The notes: a model not told the origin generated them from the letters alone. Shown: positions 8,074-15,682, counted from the stretch's first letter. The stretch: DNA of 32,467 nucleotides from an uncultured Oscillibacter sp. (GCA_950097035.1 CATNDT010000011.1:1-32467); one strand, 5' to 3'. Program-made: numbers and translations.

Positions 8074-8128
8074 AGGTTTGCGCGCCGCCGCGCTTCCCCG
8101 TCCTCCGGCCGCCGCCGGCATAAAAACA

Positions 8129-8160
8129 CCCCTGCCCGCGCCATAACGGCAGGGCAGGGG
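8129..8160 (-). terminator. Terminator of the ECF sigma/membrane protein operon
   Basis: CCCCTGCCC at 8129-8137 pairs with GGGCAGGGG at 8152-8160 around a 14-base loop. On the minus strand the stem is followed by TGTTTTTATG. It begins 43 bases past the stop of the last operon gene. Confidence 0.8.
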
Positions 8161-8203
8161 GCGCTTGTATTTGATACCGGCAGCTCTGTTGCGTCTTTGT
8201 GCG

Positions 8204-8893
8204 CTACGCGGCCGGCAGCTCCGATTCCTCCGGCGCGGATTCCGACTCCGGCGCGGGCACTGCCTCCAGGGCGGGCTCCTCAGCCGGTATCCGGCGGAAG
8301 GAGAAGCCGCCTCCGGCCCGGTGGCCGCAGACCAGGACGATGTAATTCCCGGTCCTTTCAATGGGGATGGCCTCCGCCCGGTTGGCGGGGAAACCGTCGC
8401 AGAGGGTGTTTCCCTCGTCGTCGCTGATCTCCACCTCCAGCCAGCCGTTGCAGGTGTCCACTTGGCCCCAGAGGGTATCTCCCGCCTCCAGGCGCAGGGT
8501 GTGGGAATCCATACCGTTGAAATAGGCGTAGCTCATCTCGTAGACCTCTTCCCCGGCCCAGCGGGACTGATAGCCGCCGATCTCCACATTGGCGAGCCAC
8601 CAGGCGGCGCCGTACATACAAAGCGCCGTGCCGGTGAGAACAAAGCAGAGGATCATCCCCAGCCAGTCATACTTCACCCGGCCGCCGCCCCGGGCGGAGA
8701 GGAGCGTCTCGGCCCCCAGCAGGATCAGGATACAGGGAGAGGCCTTCAGCAGCCACTCCGGCCGGAATCCGGACCAGAACATGGACGCCAGCATCCCCAC
8801 CCCGGCGGCCACCAGCACGATACCCAGCGTCAGCGTGCCCACCCGGCGCTGCCGGGGAGCCGCAGCCTGCGCCGCCCGATCAGCCGTTTCCAT
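8204..8893 (-). CDS. Membrane protein with LiaI/LiaF-like transmembrane region
   Basis: The 229-residue protein has three hydrophobic segments, at about 18-40, 45-66 and 74-98. The first two, with GTLTLGIVLVAAGVGML and a following LLKASPCILILLGAETLL, resemble the transmembrane region shared by LiaI/LiaF-type envelope stress proteins. The rest (about 100-229) is a soluble, probably extracytoplasmic, segment ending in a Glu/Pro/Ser-rich tail. No enzyme motif is visible. It is the last gene of a four-gene operon that starts with an ECF sigma factor. Its ATG overlaps the preceding gene's stop region by 14 bases, so translation is likely coupled. A role in envelope stress sensing or response is inferred from context and this weak resemblance. 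Confidence 0.75.
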   Translation of the reverse strand: METADRAAQAAAPRQRRVGTLTLGIVLVAAGVGMLASMFWSGFRPEWLLKASPCILILLGAETLLSARGGGRVKYDWLGMILCFVLTGTALCMYGAAWWLANVEIGGYQSRWAGEEVYEMSYAYFNGMDSHTLRLEAGDTLWGQVDTCNGWLEVEISDDEGNTLCDGFPANRAEAIPIERTGNYIVLVCGHRAGGGFSFRRIPAEEPALEAVPAPESESAPEESELPAA

Positions 8894-9557
8894 GAGAATC
8901 CTCTTCTGTCTCCGCCGCCGTCACCGCTCCGCCGGCGGGCACATCCGGCGCGTGGGGAGCCTCCCGGAAAAACTCAGGGGCATAGGCGGGGTCCCCCTCT
9001 CCCCGGGAGGGGACAAACGCGGGGATATCGTCCGCAGGGGCCCTTTTCCTGGGGCCCCGGATAAACCACATGCCCAACGCGATGATCAGCAGCGTCACCG
9101 CAATGCGGGGGATATCCCACACCAGCAGGTCAAACAGCCAGTCCAGCCAGGGGAACAGATTCCAGAGGCCACTCAGCACCCGCCGCGCCACCGTGTTATA
9201 CAGCAAATAGAGTCCCACCAGCACCAGCGCCCAGCCGATCACGCTGTGCCGCCTGGCAAAGAGGTCCGACAGCCGCCGGGCGTCCAGCTCCGACATGCCG
9301 AAGAGGTAGGTATCCTCCTCCGCCACGCCCTCCAGCCGCTGGCGGCGGAGGTTATAGCTGTCAAAAAAGGAGTAGAGCCACAGCGGAATCAGCAGCACCG
9401 CCAGCGCCCCCACCTCCAGGAAGACGACCGCAGTCAGATAACCGCAGAACAAAATGGTCTGGGACACACCCCGCTTCATATACCCCTGGTGCATCTGTCC
9501 GCAGCCGGGGACACAGGAAAACACAAAGAATACCAGTCCGCGAATCAGTCTTATCAT
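8880..9557 (-). CDS. Membrane protein with TM2-like N-terminus and LiaI-like helices
   Basis: The 225-residue protein has hydrophobic segments near residues 3-17, 34-62, 105-122 and 140-165. Near the start, PGCGQMHQGYMKRGVSQTIL resembles the glycine-containing helix joint of TM2-domain proteins. HSVIGWALVLVGLYLLYNTV with IAVTLLIIALGMWFI resembles the helix pair of LiaI/LiaF-type proteins. The C-terminal 55 residues are hydrophilic and rich in Pro, Ala and acidic residues. The ATG follows AAGGGGG by 7 bases. It lies 12 bases after the anti-sigma gene and overlaps the next gene. I do not recognise a precise family; function is unknown and probably envelope-related. Confidence 0.72.
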   Translation of the reverse strand: MIRLIRGLVFFVFSCVPGCGQMHQGYMKRGVSQTILFCGYLTAVVFLEVGALAVLLIPLWLYSFFDSYNLRRQRLEGVAEEDTYLFGMSELDARRLSDLFARRHSVIGWALVLVGLYLLYNTVARRVLSGLWNLFPWLDWLFDLLVWDIPRIAVTLLIIALGMWFIRGPRKRAPADDIPAFVPSRGEGDPAYAPEFFREAPHAPDVPAGGAVTAAETEEDSHGNG

Positions 9558-9569
9558 ATCAATTCCCCC

Positions 9570-10025
9570 TTACCGATTGTTTTGTGGCCGCAGGCCGTCA
9601 AAAAAGTCCGTCACACCGGACAGCGTCCGGTCCAGCGCATCGTTCCAGCGCTCCGGCCAGGTGTGAAGGCGCTCCACCGCCGCGCTTCTGTCCTCCGGCA
9701 GGGCGGGGCGGGAGAAGCGGACCTCTTCGCCGCTCCAGAGCACCGTCAGCGCCAGGGCCACGGCGGCCGCCGCCGTGGCGTACCGGCTGGTCACAAGGCG
9801 GAGCGTCCGCAGCCTGATGCGGGTCCAGAGCCCCTTTTCGCATCCCTGCGGCGGCGCCAGCAGCTCGGCGCCGGCCAGCCGGTCCGTATACCGTTGGAGG
9901 CACAGGTCACAGAAGGACAGGTGCTCCGCCATCTCCAGGCGGCCCAGCGGGTCTATCTCTCCGTCCAGAACCAGGGCCGACAGCGCCTCGTCTGTCAAAT
10001 GTCCGTCAGCGCGGAACCGTTCCAT
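9570..10025 (-). CDS. Zinc-finger anti-sigma factor
   Basis: The 151-residue protein carries an anti-sigma zinc-finger motif His35-x3-Cys39-x2-Cys42 (AEHLSFCDLC) in its N-terminal cytoplasmic part. One membrane segment follows at about 81-100 (SRYATAAAAVALALTVLW), then a short extracytoplasmic tail of about 50 residues. That is the layout of single-pass anti-sigma factors that hold an ECF sigma factor at the membrane. The start was set at the ATG at 10025 because AAGGAG lies 8 bases before it; an in-frame GTG at 10034 has no proper site. It overlaps the sigma factor gene by 20 bases, so the two are a cognate pair. Confidence 0.82.
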   Translation of the reverse strand: MERFRADGHLTDEALSALVLDGEIDPLGRLEMAEHLSFCDLCLQRYTDRLAGAELLAPPQGCEKGLWTRIRLRTLRLVTSRYATAAAAVALALTVLWSGEEVRFSRPALPEDRSAAVERLHTWPERWNDALDRTLSGVTDFFDGLRPQNNR

Positions 10026-10536
10026 AGCCTTCACTCCTTTCCAACTGCTGCCGCAGGAGCCGTTTCCCCCGCGAGAGCTGGGTATGTATCGTCTTTACCG
10101 GCCTGCCCAGGGCAAGGGCCGCCTCCTCCGGGGACCGCTCCTCCAGCAGGCACAGCCTGCACACCGGGCGGTAGGGCTCCTTCAGGGCCTCGATAGCCGC
10201 CGCAATGGCCGCCGCCCCGCTTTTTTGAAGGGCCTCCTCCTCCGCGGGCGGGGAGAGCCCTGGCGGCATCCCCTCGTCCCCCGGCAGCACCGCATGGCGG
10301 GACCAGGCGCTTTGCAGATAGTCCTTGGCCTTGTTGGCGGCAATGCGGCTCAGCCACTGGCGCTCATAACCCGCGGGGATGGCCTCCCGGTGGAGATAGG
10401 CGGAGAGAAACGTCTCCTGGGTCAGATCCTCCGCGGTTGCGGCGTCCCGCGCCAGCTGAAAGCAGACGGTGTAGACCAGCCGCTCGTACTGGAGCACCAA
10501 CGCTGAAAATTGCTCTTTCGTCATGCCGTTCGCCAC
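10006..10536 (-). CDS. ECF-type RNA polymerase sigma factor
   Basis: The 176-residue protein has sigma region 2 at about 10-75 (YERLVYTVCFQLARD, AEDLTQETFLSAYLH) and region 4 at about 115-165, with the helix-turn-helix SPEEAALALGRPVKTIHTQLSRGKRLL. Regions 1 and 3 are absent, as in ECF sigma factors. The start is a GTG at 10536, placed 6 bases after GGAGG; the later in-frame ATG would be too far from that site. Its own upstream region carries an ECF-type promoter (10565-10591), which suggests autoregulation. The downstream genes encode its probable anti-sigma factor and two membrane proteins, a typical envelope-stress arrangement. Confidence 0.85.
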   Translation of the reverse strand: MANGMTKEQFSALVLQYERLVYTVCFQLARDAATAEDLTQETFLSAYLHREAIPAGYERQWLSRIAANKAKDYLQSAWSRHAVLPGDEGMPPGLSPPAEEEALQKSGAAAIAAAIEALKEPYRPVCRLCLLEERSPEEAALALGRPVKTIHTQLSRGKRLLRQQLERSEGYGTVPR

Positions 10537-10564
10537 CGCCTCCCTCCAGGTCCGATGTTTATCA

Positions 10565-10591
10565 TACGATATATGGGCCGAAATTTCTTCA
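10565..10591 (-). promoter_or_regulatory. Candidate ECF-type promoter before the sigma factor gene
   Basis: On the minus strand TGAAGA (10591-10586) is followed after 17 bases by CGTA (10568-10565), close to the TGAAAC-N16-CGTA pattern of SigW-type promoters. A primary-sigma -10, TATGAT, overlaps the CGTA but has no acceptable -35. Autoregulation by the encoded sigma factor is the simplest reading. Confidence 0.45.
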
Positions 10592-10656
10592 AATTTTTAT
10601 AAAACCGTGAAAAAGATTTTGGAGCGTCTGTTCCGGGGAATTTTCGCGGGAACCAT

Positions 10657-10684
10657 TTGCGCCGGGGAGAAAATGTGATATGAT
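10657..10684 (+). promoter_or_regulatory. Extended -10 promoter of the xdhC-like gene
   Basis: TGA followed by TATGAT lies at 10676-10684, with a weak -35 TTGCGC at 10657-10662. The extended -10 compensates for the poor -35. It is divergent from the ECF sigma promoter. Confidence 0.55.
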
Positions 10685-10715
10685 GGTAAAAAGGAACAGA
10701 CGGGAGGATGCGGAT

Positions 10716-11723
10716 ATGCGGAAATGGCTACGGGAAATTGTCCACGCCCTGGAGTCCGGCCAGGCGGTGGAGCTGGTGAGCGTGGTGGAGGCCAGCGGCT
10801 CTACCCCACGGGGCGCGGGGGCCATGCTGGCGGCGTTTCCGGACGGGCGAAGCCTGGGGACCATCGGCGGCGGCAGCGTGGAGCACGAGGCCCAGAAGCT
10901 GGCGGCACAGCTGCTGGAACAGGGCGGCAGCGCCCTGCGCCGCTTCCGCTTTGTCCCGGGGGACGCCGCCAGCCTGGGCATGGTCTGCGGCGGGGACGTG
11001 GCGGTGCAGTTTCAGTATCTGCCCGCCGGAGATCCGGCGGCCATCGCCGTTTTACGGGACCTGATGGAGACCACAGGCGGCAGTCTGGACACCTGGCTGC
11101 TGCGGGAGCTTCGGGGAGAGACCATCACCGCCATGGGCACGGCGGACCGGAACGGAACCCGCCACCTCGCCTCCGCACCGGAAAATCTCTCCGCCCTGCT
11201 GCAAAACAGGCCGGTCTGCAGCGGCGGATGGATGGCCGTCCCCATGGTGCGGGCCGGGCGGCTCTATATCTTCGGCGGCGGCCACGTGTCCCAGGCGCTG
11301 GTGCGGGCGGCGGCGGCGGTGCGCTTTCGCCCGGTGGTCTACGACGACCGCCGCGCCTTTTCCAACCCGGAGCTGTTCCCCCAGGCGGAGGAGACCCTCT
11401 GCGGCCCCTTTGCGGAGCTCTCCCGGCAAATCACCCTGACGCCGGACGACTACGTGGTCATTATGACCAGGGGCCACCAGGCGGACCACGAGGTTTTGGC
11501 CCAAACCCTCCGCAGCGGCGTAAAATACCTGGGCTGCATCGGCTCCGCCAAGAAGGCGGCCCTGTGCCGGGAGCAGCTGCTGGCGCAGGGCTTTACGGCG
11601 GAGGAGTGGGGCCGGGTCCGCTCTCCCATCGGCCTTTCCATCGGCGCGGAGACGCCGGAGGAGATCGCGGTGTCCGTCACGGCTCAGCTGATTGCCGTGC
11701 GGGCGGGCCTGCCGGACGTTTGA
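10716..11723 (+). CDS. XdhC/CoxI family protein (molybdenum hydroxylase maturation factor)
   Basis: The 335-residue protein has the XdhC N-terminal domain, with GSTPRGAGAML at about 28-38, DGRSLGTIGGGSVE at 43-56 and GMVCGGD at 88-94. A C-terminal Rossmann domain carries YIFGGGHVSQAL at 184-195, VIMTRGHQADHEVL at 248-261 and YLGCIGSAKK at 271-280. XdhC proteins bind the molybdenum cofactor and help sulfurate and insert it into xanthine dehydrogenase-type enzymes. The start at 10716 follows GGGAGG by 8 bases; an upstream in-frame ATG at 10680 overlaps the promoter. A molybdenum hydroxylase operon lies about 11 kb away in this window, so this protein could serve it, but the two are not co-transcribed. 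Confidence 0.87.
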   Translation: MRKWLREIVHALESGQAVELVSVVEASGSTPRGAGAMLAAFPDGRSLGTIGGGSVEHEAQKLAAQLLEQGGSALRRFRFVPGDAASLGMVCGGDVAVQFQYLPAGDPAAIAVLRDLMETTGGSLDTWLLRELRGETITAMGTADRNGTRHLASAPENLSALLQNRPVCSGGWMAVPMVRAGRLYIFGGGHVSQALVRAAAAVRFRPVVYDDRRAFSNPELFPQAEETLCGPFAELSRQITLTPDDYVVIMTRGHQADHEVLAQTLRSGVKYLGCIGSAKKAALCREQLLAQGFTAEEWGRVRSPIGLSIGAETPEEIAVSVTAQLIAVRAGLPDV

Positions 11724-11726
11724 CAC

Positions 11727-11755
11727 CCTTGCCAAGGGGCGGCGGAGTTGCTATA
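11727..11755 (+). promoter_or_regulatory. Sigma-A promoter of the dCMP deaminase gene
   Basis: TTGCCA at 11727-11732 and TATAAT at 11750-11755 are separated by 17 bases. This is the best primary-sigma promoter in the window. It begins 4 bases after the xdhC-like stop codon. Confidence 0.8.
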
Positions 11756-11798
11756 ATCATAACGTATCACGAAATTTAAAAGAGAGGGAGGGCTGTCC

Positions 11799-12305
11799 AT
11801 GAAGCGCATCAGTAAAGAGAACTACTATCTGGACATCGCACAGACCGTGCTGGAGCGGGCCACCTGCCTGCGCCGGGTCTACGGCGCCATCATCGTCACC
11901 AACGACGAGATCATCGCCACCGGCTACAACGGCGCGCCCCGGGGCCGGGCCAACTGCGTGGACCTGGGATACTGCTCCCGGGAGGCCATGCAGGTTCCCC
12001 GGGGCGAGCGGTATGAGCTGTGCCGCAGCGTTCACGCCGAGGCCAACGCCATTATCTCCGCCTCCCGGCGGGACACGGTGGGAGGCACGCTGTATCTGGT
12101 GGGGCGGGATGCCCGGACGGGTCAGCTGCTGCCCGACGCCACGTCCTGCTCCATGTGCCGCCGGCTGGTGATCAACGCAGGGCTTGCGCGGGTGGTCATC
12201 CGCCGCACAGAGACCGAATTTGAGGTGGTGGATGTGACGGACTGGATCGCCGAAGACGATCTGCTGGTACTCCCGCCTCCAAAAGAGGTCCCGGATCTGC
12301 CCTGA
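11799..12305 (+). CDS. Deoxycytidylate (dCMP) deaminase, ComEB-like
   Basis: The 168-residue protein has the zinc-dependent deaminase signature: His79-Ala80-Glu81 in VHAEANAI, where Glu is the proton shuttle, and Cys117/Cys120 in CSMCRR. GYNGAPRGRANC at about 42-53 is characteristic of the dCMP deaminase group rather than of cytidine or tRNA-adenosine deaminases. It converts dCMP to dUMP, feeding thymidylate synthesis in the cytoplasm. Length is typical for the family. It follows a strong promoter and a GGGAGGG site, and it is followed after 54 bases by the pyruvyl-transferase/FrhB fusion gene, with no terminator visible between them. Confidence 0.9.
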   Translation: MKRISKENYYLDIAQTVLERATCLRRVYGAIIVTNDEIIATGYNGAPRGRANCVDLGYCSREAMQVPRGERYELCRSVHAEANAIISASRRDTVGGTLYLVGRDARTGQLLPDATSCSMCRRLVINAGLARVVIRRTETEFEVVDVTDWIAEDDLLVLPPPKEVPDLP

Positions 12306-12359
12306 TCTTCCGGAACGCCCGGAATCCAAACGCCTTTGAGAGAAAGGAAGTCTTGCCGC

Positions 12360-14654
12360 TTGAAAACAGGACTTGTCACCTTTTATCATATCCACCACTA
12401 CGGCGCCCTGCTCCAGGCGGCAGCTACCCAGCGGGCAGTGACGGCCATGGGCGGGGAGTGCGAGATCATAGACTATTTCGTAAACCAAAACAATGCCCTC
12501 TTCTGTGCGCCCACGGGCCTTGGCAGCGCGGCGGCAGACGCCCACACGGCTCTCCACTACCGGCCCCTGCGGACCAGGTACCGGCGCTTTGAATCCTTTT
12601 CCAAACAGTGGCTCCGCATCTCCCCCCACCGGTTTGAAAGCCTGGAGGAACTCCGCACAGCCGAGCTGCCGTATGACCTGATCCTCGCCGGCAGCGACCA
12701 GATCTGGAACCCCAAAATCTTTCCGGACGGGCGGTTTGACCCCGTGTTTTTCGGCGCCTTCTCCCAGCGGCGAAAAATCGCCTACGCCCCCTCTTTCGGT
12801 ATTCCCCGCGTTCCGGAGGGCATGGAGGACGAGCTGCGGGACTATCTCTCGTCCTTCTCCCACCTCTCCGTTCGGGAGGGGCAGGGCCAGGCCATTATCC
12901 GGGAGCTCACCGGGCAGAACGTCCCCGTGGTGCTGGACCCCACACTGCTGCTCACCCGGGCGGAGTGGGCGGCCATGGCGCCGGCGTCTCCTCAGGGCGG
13001 AAAGGGGTATATCCTCTGCTACTGCATCAGTAAGCCCGGGGCGCTGGAGCCCTATGTCCGCCGTCTGGCGGAGGAGACCGGACTGCCGGTGGTGCAGCTG
13101 TGCGGCACGCGGCAGAAGATTCACCCCAGGGCAAACTGTGTGCTGGACGCGGGACCCTCTGAGTTTCTGGCCCTCTTCCGGGACGCGGCCTTCGTCTGCA
13201 CCAACTCCTTCCACGGCACGGTGTTCTCCCTCCAATTCCAAAAGCCTTTTTTTACCGCCGTGTCTCCCCGGGAGCTGGCCGCGCCGGAGACCTCCCGGAC
13301 CTTCAGCCTCCTAAGCCGCCTGGGCCTGACGGAGCGAATCGTGGGCAAGGGGGACGCCGCCGGCATCACCGACGAAATCGATTGGGCGGCGGCAGAGGCC
13401 CATTTGTGCCGGGCCCGCCGCGACTCTCTCGCCTATCTCCGCTCCGCCCTGCAAAACGGGGAGACGGAACCCCCTTCCGCCGGGGCGGAGCCCCCGCTGC
13501 CCCGCCTGGCGAGCCGCACCGGCTGCAGCGGTTGCAGCGCCTGCGCCGCCGTCTGTCCCCGGGACGCCATCTCTATGCCCCGGGACCGGGAGGGCTTTGC
13601 CCGCCCGGCGGTGGATCTTGCAAAGTGCGTCCGCTGCAACCGCTGCACCGCCGTGTGCCCCATCCTCCATCCCCGGGAGAAGACCCCGCCGCCGGCGGCC
13701 TTTGCCGCATGGAACCGGGACGACGCCGTGCGAAGGGACTCCACCTCAGGCGGCGTGTTCACCACCCTGGCGGAATTCATCCTGGAAAGTGGCGGCGTGG
13801 TGTTCGGCGCGGTCTTCGACGGAAAGCAGCACCTGCGCCACACGGCCTGCTTCTGCAAGGAGGAGCTGTGGCGGCTCCGGGGTGCAAAATACGTGCAAAG
13901 CGACCTGGAGGGGACCTTCCGCATGGTCCGGGAGTGTCTGGAGACCCGGCAGGTGCTGTTTTCCGGCACCCCCTGCCAGGTGGACGGGCTGTACCGCTAT
14001 CTGGGCAGCCGGCCCGAAAATCTCACCACCTGCGACCTGGTGTGCCACGGCGTGCCCTCCCCCGGCGTGTGGGAGGATATGGCCCGCTCCATTGAGAGGC
14101 GAAAGGGCCAAGGCCTGCAGGCGGTGCGCTTTCGCAACAAGGTCACCGGCTGGAGGGACAGCCACTTCACCACCGTCTTCGACAATGGCGCCGTGGACTC
14201 CGCCCCCCTGTTCCGCACTGAATTCGGCCGTGCCTTTGGCCGGGCGCTGTTTCTGCGGCCCAGCTGCTACAGCTGCCCCTACGCCTCCATGACGCGGCCC
14301 GGGGATTTCACTCTGGGGGATTTCTGGGGCCTTCGGCCGGAGGAGCTGCCGGAGCAGCAGGAAAAGGGCGTGAGCCTGCTGCTGGTAAATACGGCCCACG
14401 GCAGCCACATCTTCGACCAGCTGCCCCTGAGCCGGCAGGCCTTTCCCGTGGAACGGGCCATTGCGGGCAACCCCCGGCTGGCCTCCCCCACGGCCTGCCC
14501 GCCGGACCGGGCGGCGTTTTTCGCCTCCTATGCGCTGGAGCCCTTTGAGACTGTGCGAAAACGCCACTTTGCCCTGCCCCCGCTGCCCGTAAGGGCCGCA
14601 GGCAGCCTACTCTCCCCGGAGCTGAAGGCAAAAATTCGGAAAAAACTGCGATAG
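12360..14654 (+). CDS. Fusion of polysaccharide pyruvyl transferase-like, 2x[4Fe-4S] ferredoxin and FrhB-like domains
   Basis: The 764-residue protein joins three parts. Residues 1-345 look like a polysaccharide pyruvyl transferase: HHYGALLQA at 12-20, [11 protein letters not shown] at 108-118 and [14 protein letters not shown] at 280-293. A bacterial ferredoxin insert follows, with Cys389/392/395/399 and Cys423/426/429/433, each followed by Pro, giving two [4Fe-4S] clusters. Residues about 445-700 match the coenzyme F420 hydrogenase/dehydrogenase beta-subunit family: [15 protein letters not shown] at 461-475, [11 protein letters not shown] at 535-545, CHGVPSP at 562-568 and CYSCPYA at 636-642. 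Start: a TTG at 12360, 9 bases after AAGGAAG, which restores the family's KTGLVTF beginning. Members occur with exopolysaccharide genes, but none is here. A redox-linked step on a surface glycan is possible; the reaction is unknown. Confidence 0.85.
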   Translation: MKTGLVTFYHIHHYGALLQAAATQRAVTAMGGECEIIDYFVNQNNALFCAPTGLGSAAADAHTALHYRPLRTRYRRFESFSKQWLRISPHRFESLEELRTAELPYDLILAGSDQIWNPKIFPDGRFDPVFFGAFSQRRKIAYAPSFGIPRVPEGMEDELRDYLSSFSHLSVREGQGQAIIRELTGQNVPVVLDPTLLLTRAEWAAMAPASPQGGKGYILCYCISKPGALEPYVRRLAEETGLPVVQLCGTRQKIHPRANCVLDAGPSEFLALFRDAAFVCTNSFHGTVFSLQFQKPFFTAVSPRELAAPETSRTFSLLSRLGLTERIVGKGDAAGITDEIDWAAAEAHLCRARRDSLAYLRSALQNGETEPPSAGAEPPLPRLASRTGCSGCSACAAVCPRDAISMPRDREGFARPAVDLAKCVRCNRCTAVCPILHPREKTPPPAAFAAWNRDDAVRRDSTSGGVFTTLAEFILESGGVVFGAVFDGKQHLRHTACFCKEELWRLRGAKYVQSDLEGTFRMVRECLETRQVLFSGTPCQVDGLYRYLGSRPENLTTCDLVCHGVPSPGVWEDMARSIERRKGQGLQAVRFRNKVTGWRDSHFTTVFDNGAVDSAPLFRTEFGRAFGRALFLRPSCYSCPYASMTRPGDFTLGDFWGLRPEELPEQQEKGVSLLLVNTAHGSHIFDQLPLSRQAFPVERAIAGNPRLASPTACPPDRAAFFASYALEPFETVRKRHFALPPLPVRAAGSLLSPELKAKIRKKLR

Positions 14655-14703
14655 ATGGAAAAATGTTGCAAATACCATAGTAATAAAGCCGGCAATTCTG
14701 CTA

Positions 14704-14709
14704 TATAAT
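14704..14709 (+). promoter_or_regulatory. -10 element of the rubredoxin gene
   Basis: TATAAT at 14704-14709 lies 46 bases before the rubredoxin ATG. No convincing -35 is seen at the right distance (TAATAA at 14681). A TGC just before TATATA at 14699-14707 could act as an extended -10. Confidence 0.5.
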
Positions 14710-14754
14710 CATAAGAGGCCCGTCCTATCAATATGGAAAGAAGGAGAATCTGCC

Positions 14755-14913
14755 ATGAAGAAGTATGAGTGCGAACCCTGCGGCTATATCTACGACGAGG
14801 CGGCCGGCGACCCTGACAACGGCATCGCCCCCGGCACCAAGTGGGAAGATCTGCCGGCAGATTGGGTGTGCCCCGTCTGCGGCCTTGGCAAAGAGGTCTT
14901 CAAAGAGGCGTAA
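14755..14913 (+). CDS. Rubredoxin
   Basis: This 52-residue protein is a complete, typical rubredoxin. Two CxxC knuckles, Cys6/Cys9 ([15 protein letters not shown]) and Cys39/Cys42 ([13 protein letters not shown]), bind one iron atom. The conserved core [18 protein letters not shown] is intact. It is a small cytoplasmic one-electron carrier, in anaerobes often linked to peroxide or oxygen detoxification or to other redox enzymes. An AAGGAG site precedes the ATG, and a strong bidirectional terminator begins 4 bases after the stop. It lies about 100 bases downstream of the Fe-S/FrhB fusion gene and has its own -10 element, so it may be expressed both alone and by read-through. An electron-transfer link between them is only suggested by proximity. 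Confidence 0.97.
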   Translation: MKKYECEPCGYIYDEAAGDPDNGIAPGTKWEDLPADWVCPVCGLGKEVFKEA

Positions 14914-14917
14914 AAAA

Positions 14918-14952
14918 ACGGCGGCGTCCCGCTTCTGGCGAGACGCCGCCGT
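14918..14952. terminator. Bidirectional terminator between rubredoxin and queT
   Basis: ACGGCGGCGTC at 14918-14928 pairs perfectly with GACGCCGCCGT at 14942-14952 around a 13-base loop. CTTTTTG follows on the plus strand and TTTTTTTA on the minus strand. It serves the convergent rubredoxin and queT genes. Confidence 0.92.
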
Positions 14953-14973
14953 CTTTTTGCCGGCTGTGTGCTC

Positions 14974-15483
14974 TTATACCCGGTCCGCAGTGCGGCCGCG
15001 CAGGGCGGGCACCTGATATAGGGCCTGCAACAACAGCGTGCCCAGCACAAAGCACACCAGCGCCTCTCCCAAGCCCACGGTGAGGGCGTTCATGGCAAAG
15101 GCGGGGAGGAAGGCCGCGCCGTCCGGCGTGGAGAGATATGCGATCTCCGCACCCACGATGAGGGCGTTGCATACCACCGGCGGCAGGGCTGCCAGATAGC
15201 GGTTGTGGAGCCTGGATGTCCAGATGGCCGCCAGCAGCGTGGCCAGCGTGCCGAACACCCAGTCCAGCACGTAGGGGGAGAGGAGATTGGCCAAAAAGCA
15301 CCCCAGAGCCAGGCCGGGAATGGCCTCGGGAAACAGAAACGGCAACACGGTCATGGCCTCGGCCACCCGGAGCTGGACGGGACCGTACTGGGGAATGGGC
15401 AGCAGTACGGTGAGCCCGGCATAGAGGGCGGCAATGACGCCTGCGGTAGCCATCTGTCTGGTGGTAAAGCGGGACTTTAGCAT
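14974..15483 (-). CDS. queT: QueT family queuosine-precursor transporter (ECF S component)
   Basis: The 169-residue protein has five or six hydrophobic helices and the family sequence ALYAGLTVLLP, PVQLRVAEAMTVLPFLFP, AIPGLALGCFLANLL and DWVFGTLATLLAA. QueT proteins are substrate-binding S components of energy-coupling factor transporters, predicted to take up preQ1/preQ0-type precursors of the tRNA base queuosine. The shared EcfAA'T module is not in this window. The ATG follows AAGGAGGTC by 7 bases. The leader (15491-15650) is unusually structured, with alternative pairings that could hide this site; preQ1 riboswitches are known to control queT in related bacteria. The gene ends at a shared terminator. 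Confidence 0.9.
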   Translation of the reverse strand: MLKSRFTTRQMATAGVIAALYAGLTVLLPIPQYGPVQLRVAEAMTVLPFLFPEAIPGLALGCFLANLLSPYVLDWVFGTLATLLAAIWTSRLHNRYLAALPPVVCNALIVGAEIAYLSTPDGAAFLPAFAMNALTVGLGEALVCFVLGTLLLQALYQVPALRGRTADRV

Positions 15484-15490
15484 GAAAAAA

Positions 15491-15650
15491 GACCTCCTTT
15501 TGACAGTGTGGAGGCCTGCAGCATGCAGAAATCACCCCGGTAAGGCCGGAGCAGCCTCCATTTTTTTGTTTAGAGAACGATGACCCATCCGGTTCACCGA
15601 ACGAACGCCCCATCCGGGCGCTTGGACAGGGAGATGGCACCTGTCAGAAA
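15491..15650 (-). promoter_or_regulatory. Structured leader of queT, candidate riboswitch
   Basis: On the minus strand the transcript can form several stems: GACAGG with CCTGTC (about 15643-15622), CGCCC with GGGCG near 15619-15605, and TGGAGGC (15560-15554) with GCCTCCA (15515-15509), enclosing a CTCCGG/CCGGGG hairpin. The 3' arm GGCCTCC (15516-15510) can instead pair with GGAGGTC (15497-15491), which is the Shine-Dalgarno site of queT. The two states are mutually exclusive, the layout of a translational riboswitch. A preQ1 class is likely from the gene controlled. No class I core motif was recognised, and class III was not verified. Confidence 0.55.
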
Positions 15651-15651
15651 T

Positions 15652-15660
15652 ATCATACCA
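15652..15660 (-). promoter_or_regulatory. Extended -10 promoter of queT
   Basis: TGG followed by TATGAT is read on the minus strand from 15660 to 15652. No good -35 is present. The leader RNA would start near 15645. Confidence 0.55.
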
Positions 15661-15682
15661 CAGCGTTTTTCAAAAGAAAAGG

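Larger units (their letters stand above)
7853..8203. other. Gene-free regulatory interval between the sigma-54 operon and the ECF operon
   Basis: No coding region is supported in these 351 bases. The interval holds the sigma-54 promoter of the hydrolase-permease operon (7931-7946), two GTTAC-type inverted repeats that could be enhancer sites (8024-8039 and 8058-8073), and the terminator of the upstream ECF sigma operon (8129-8160). Confidence 0.8.

Noticed and set aside
11757-13241. Minus-strand open frame (494 codons) opposite the dCMP deaminase and pyruvyl-transferase genes
   Set aside because: Its translation shows no family motif and it is the complement of two well-supported genes.
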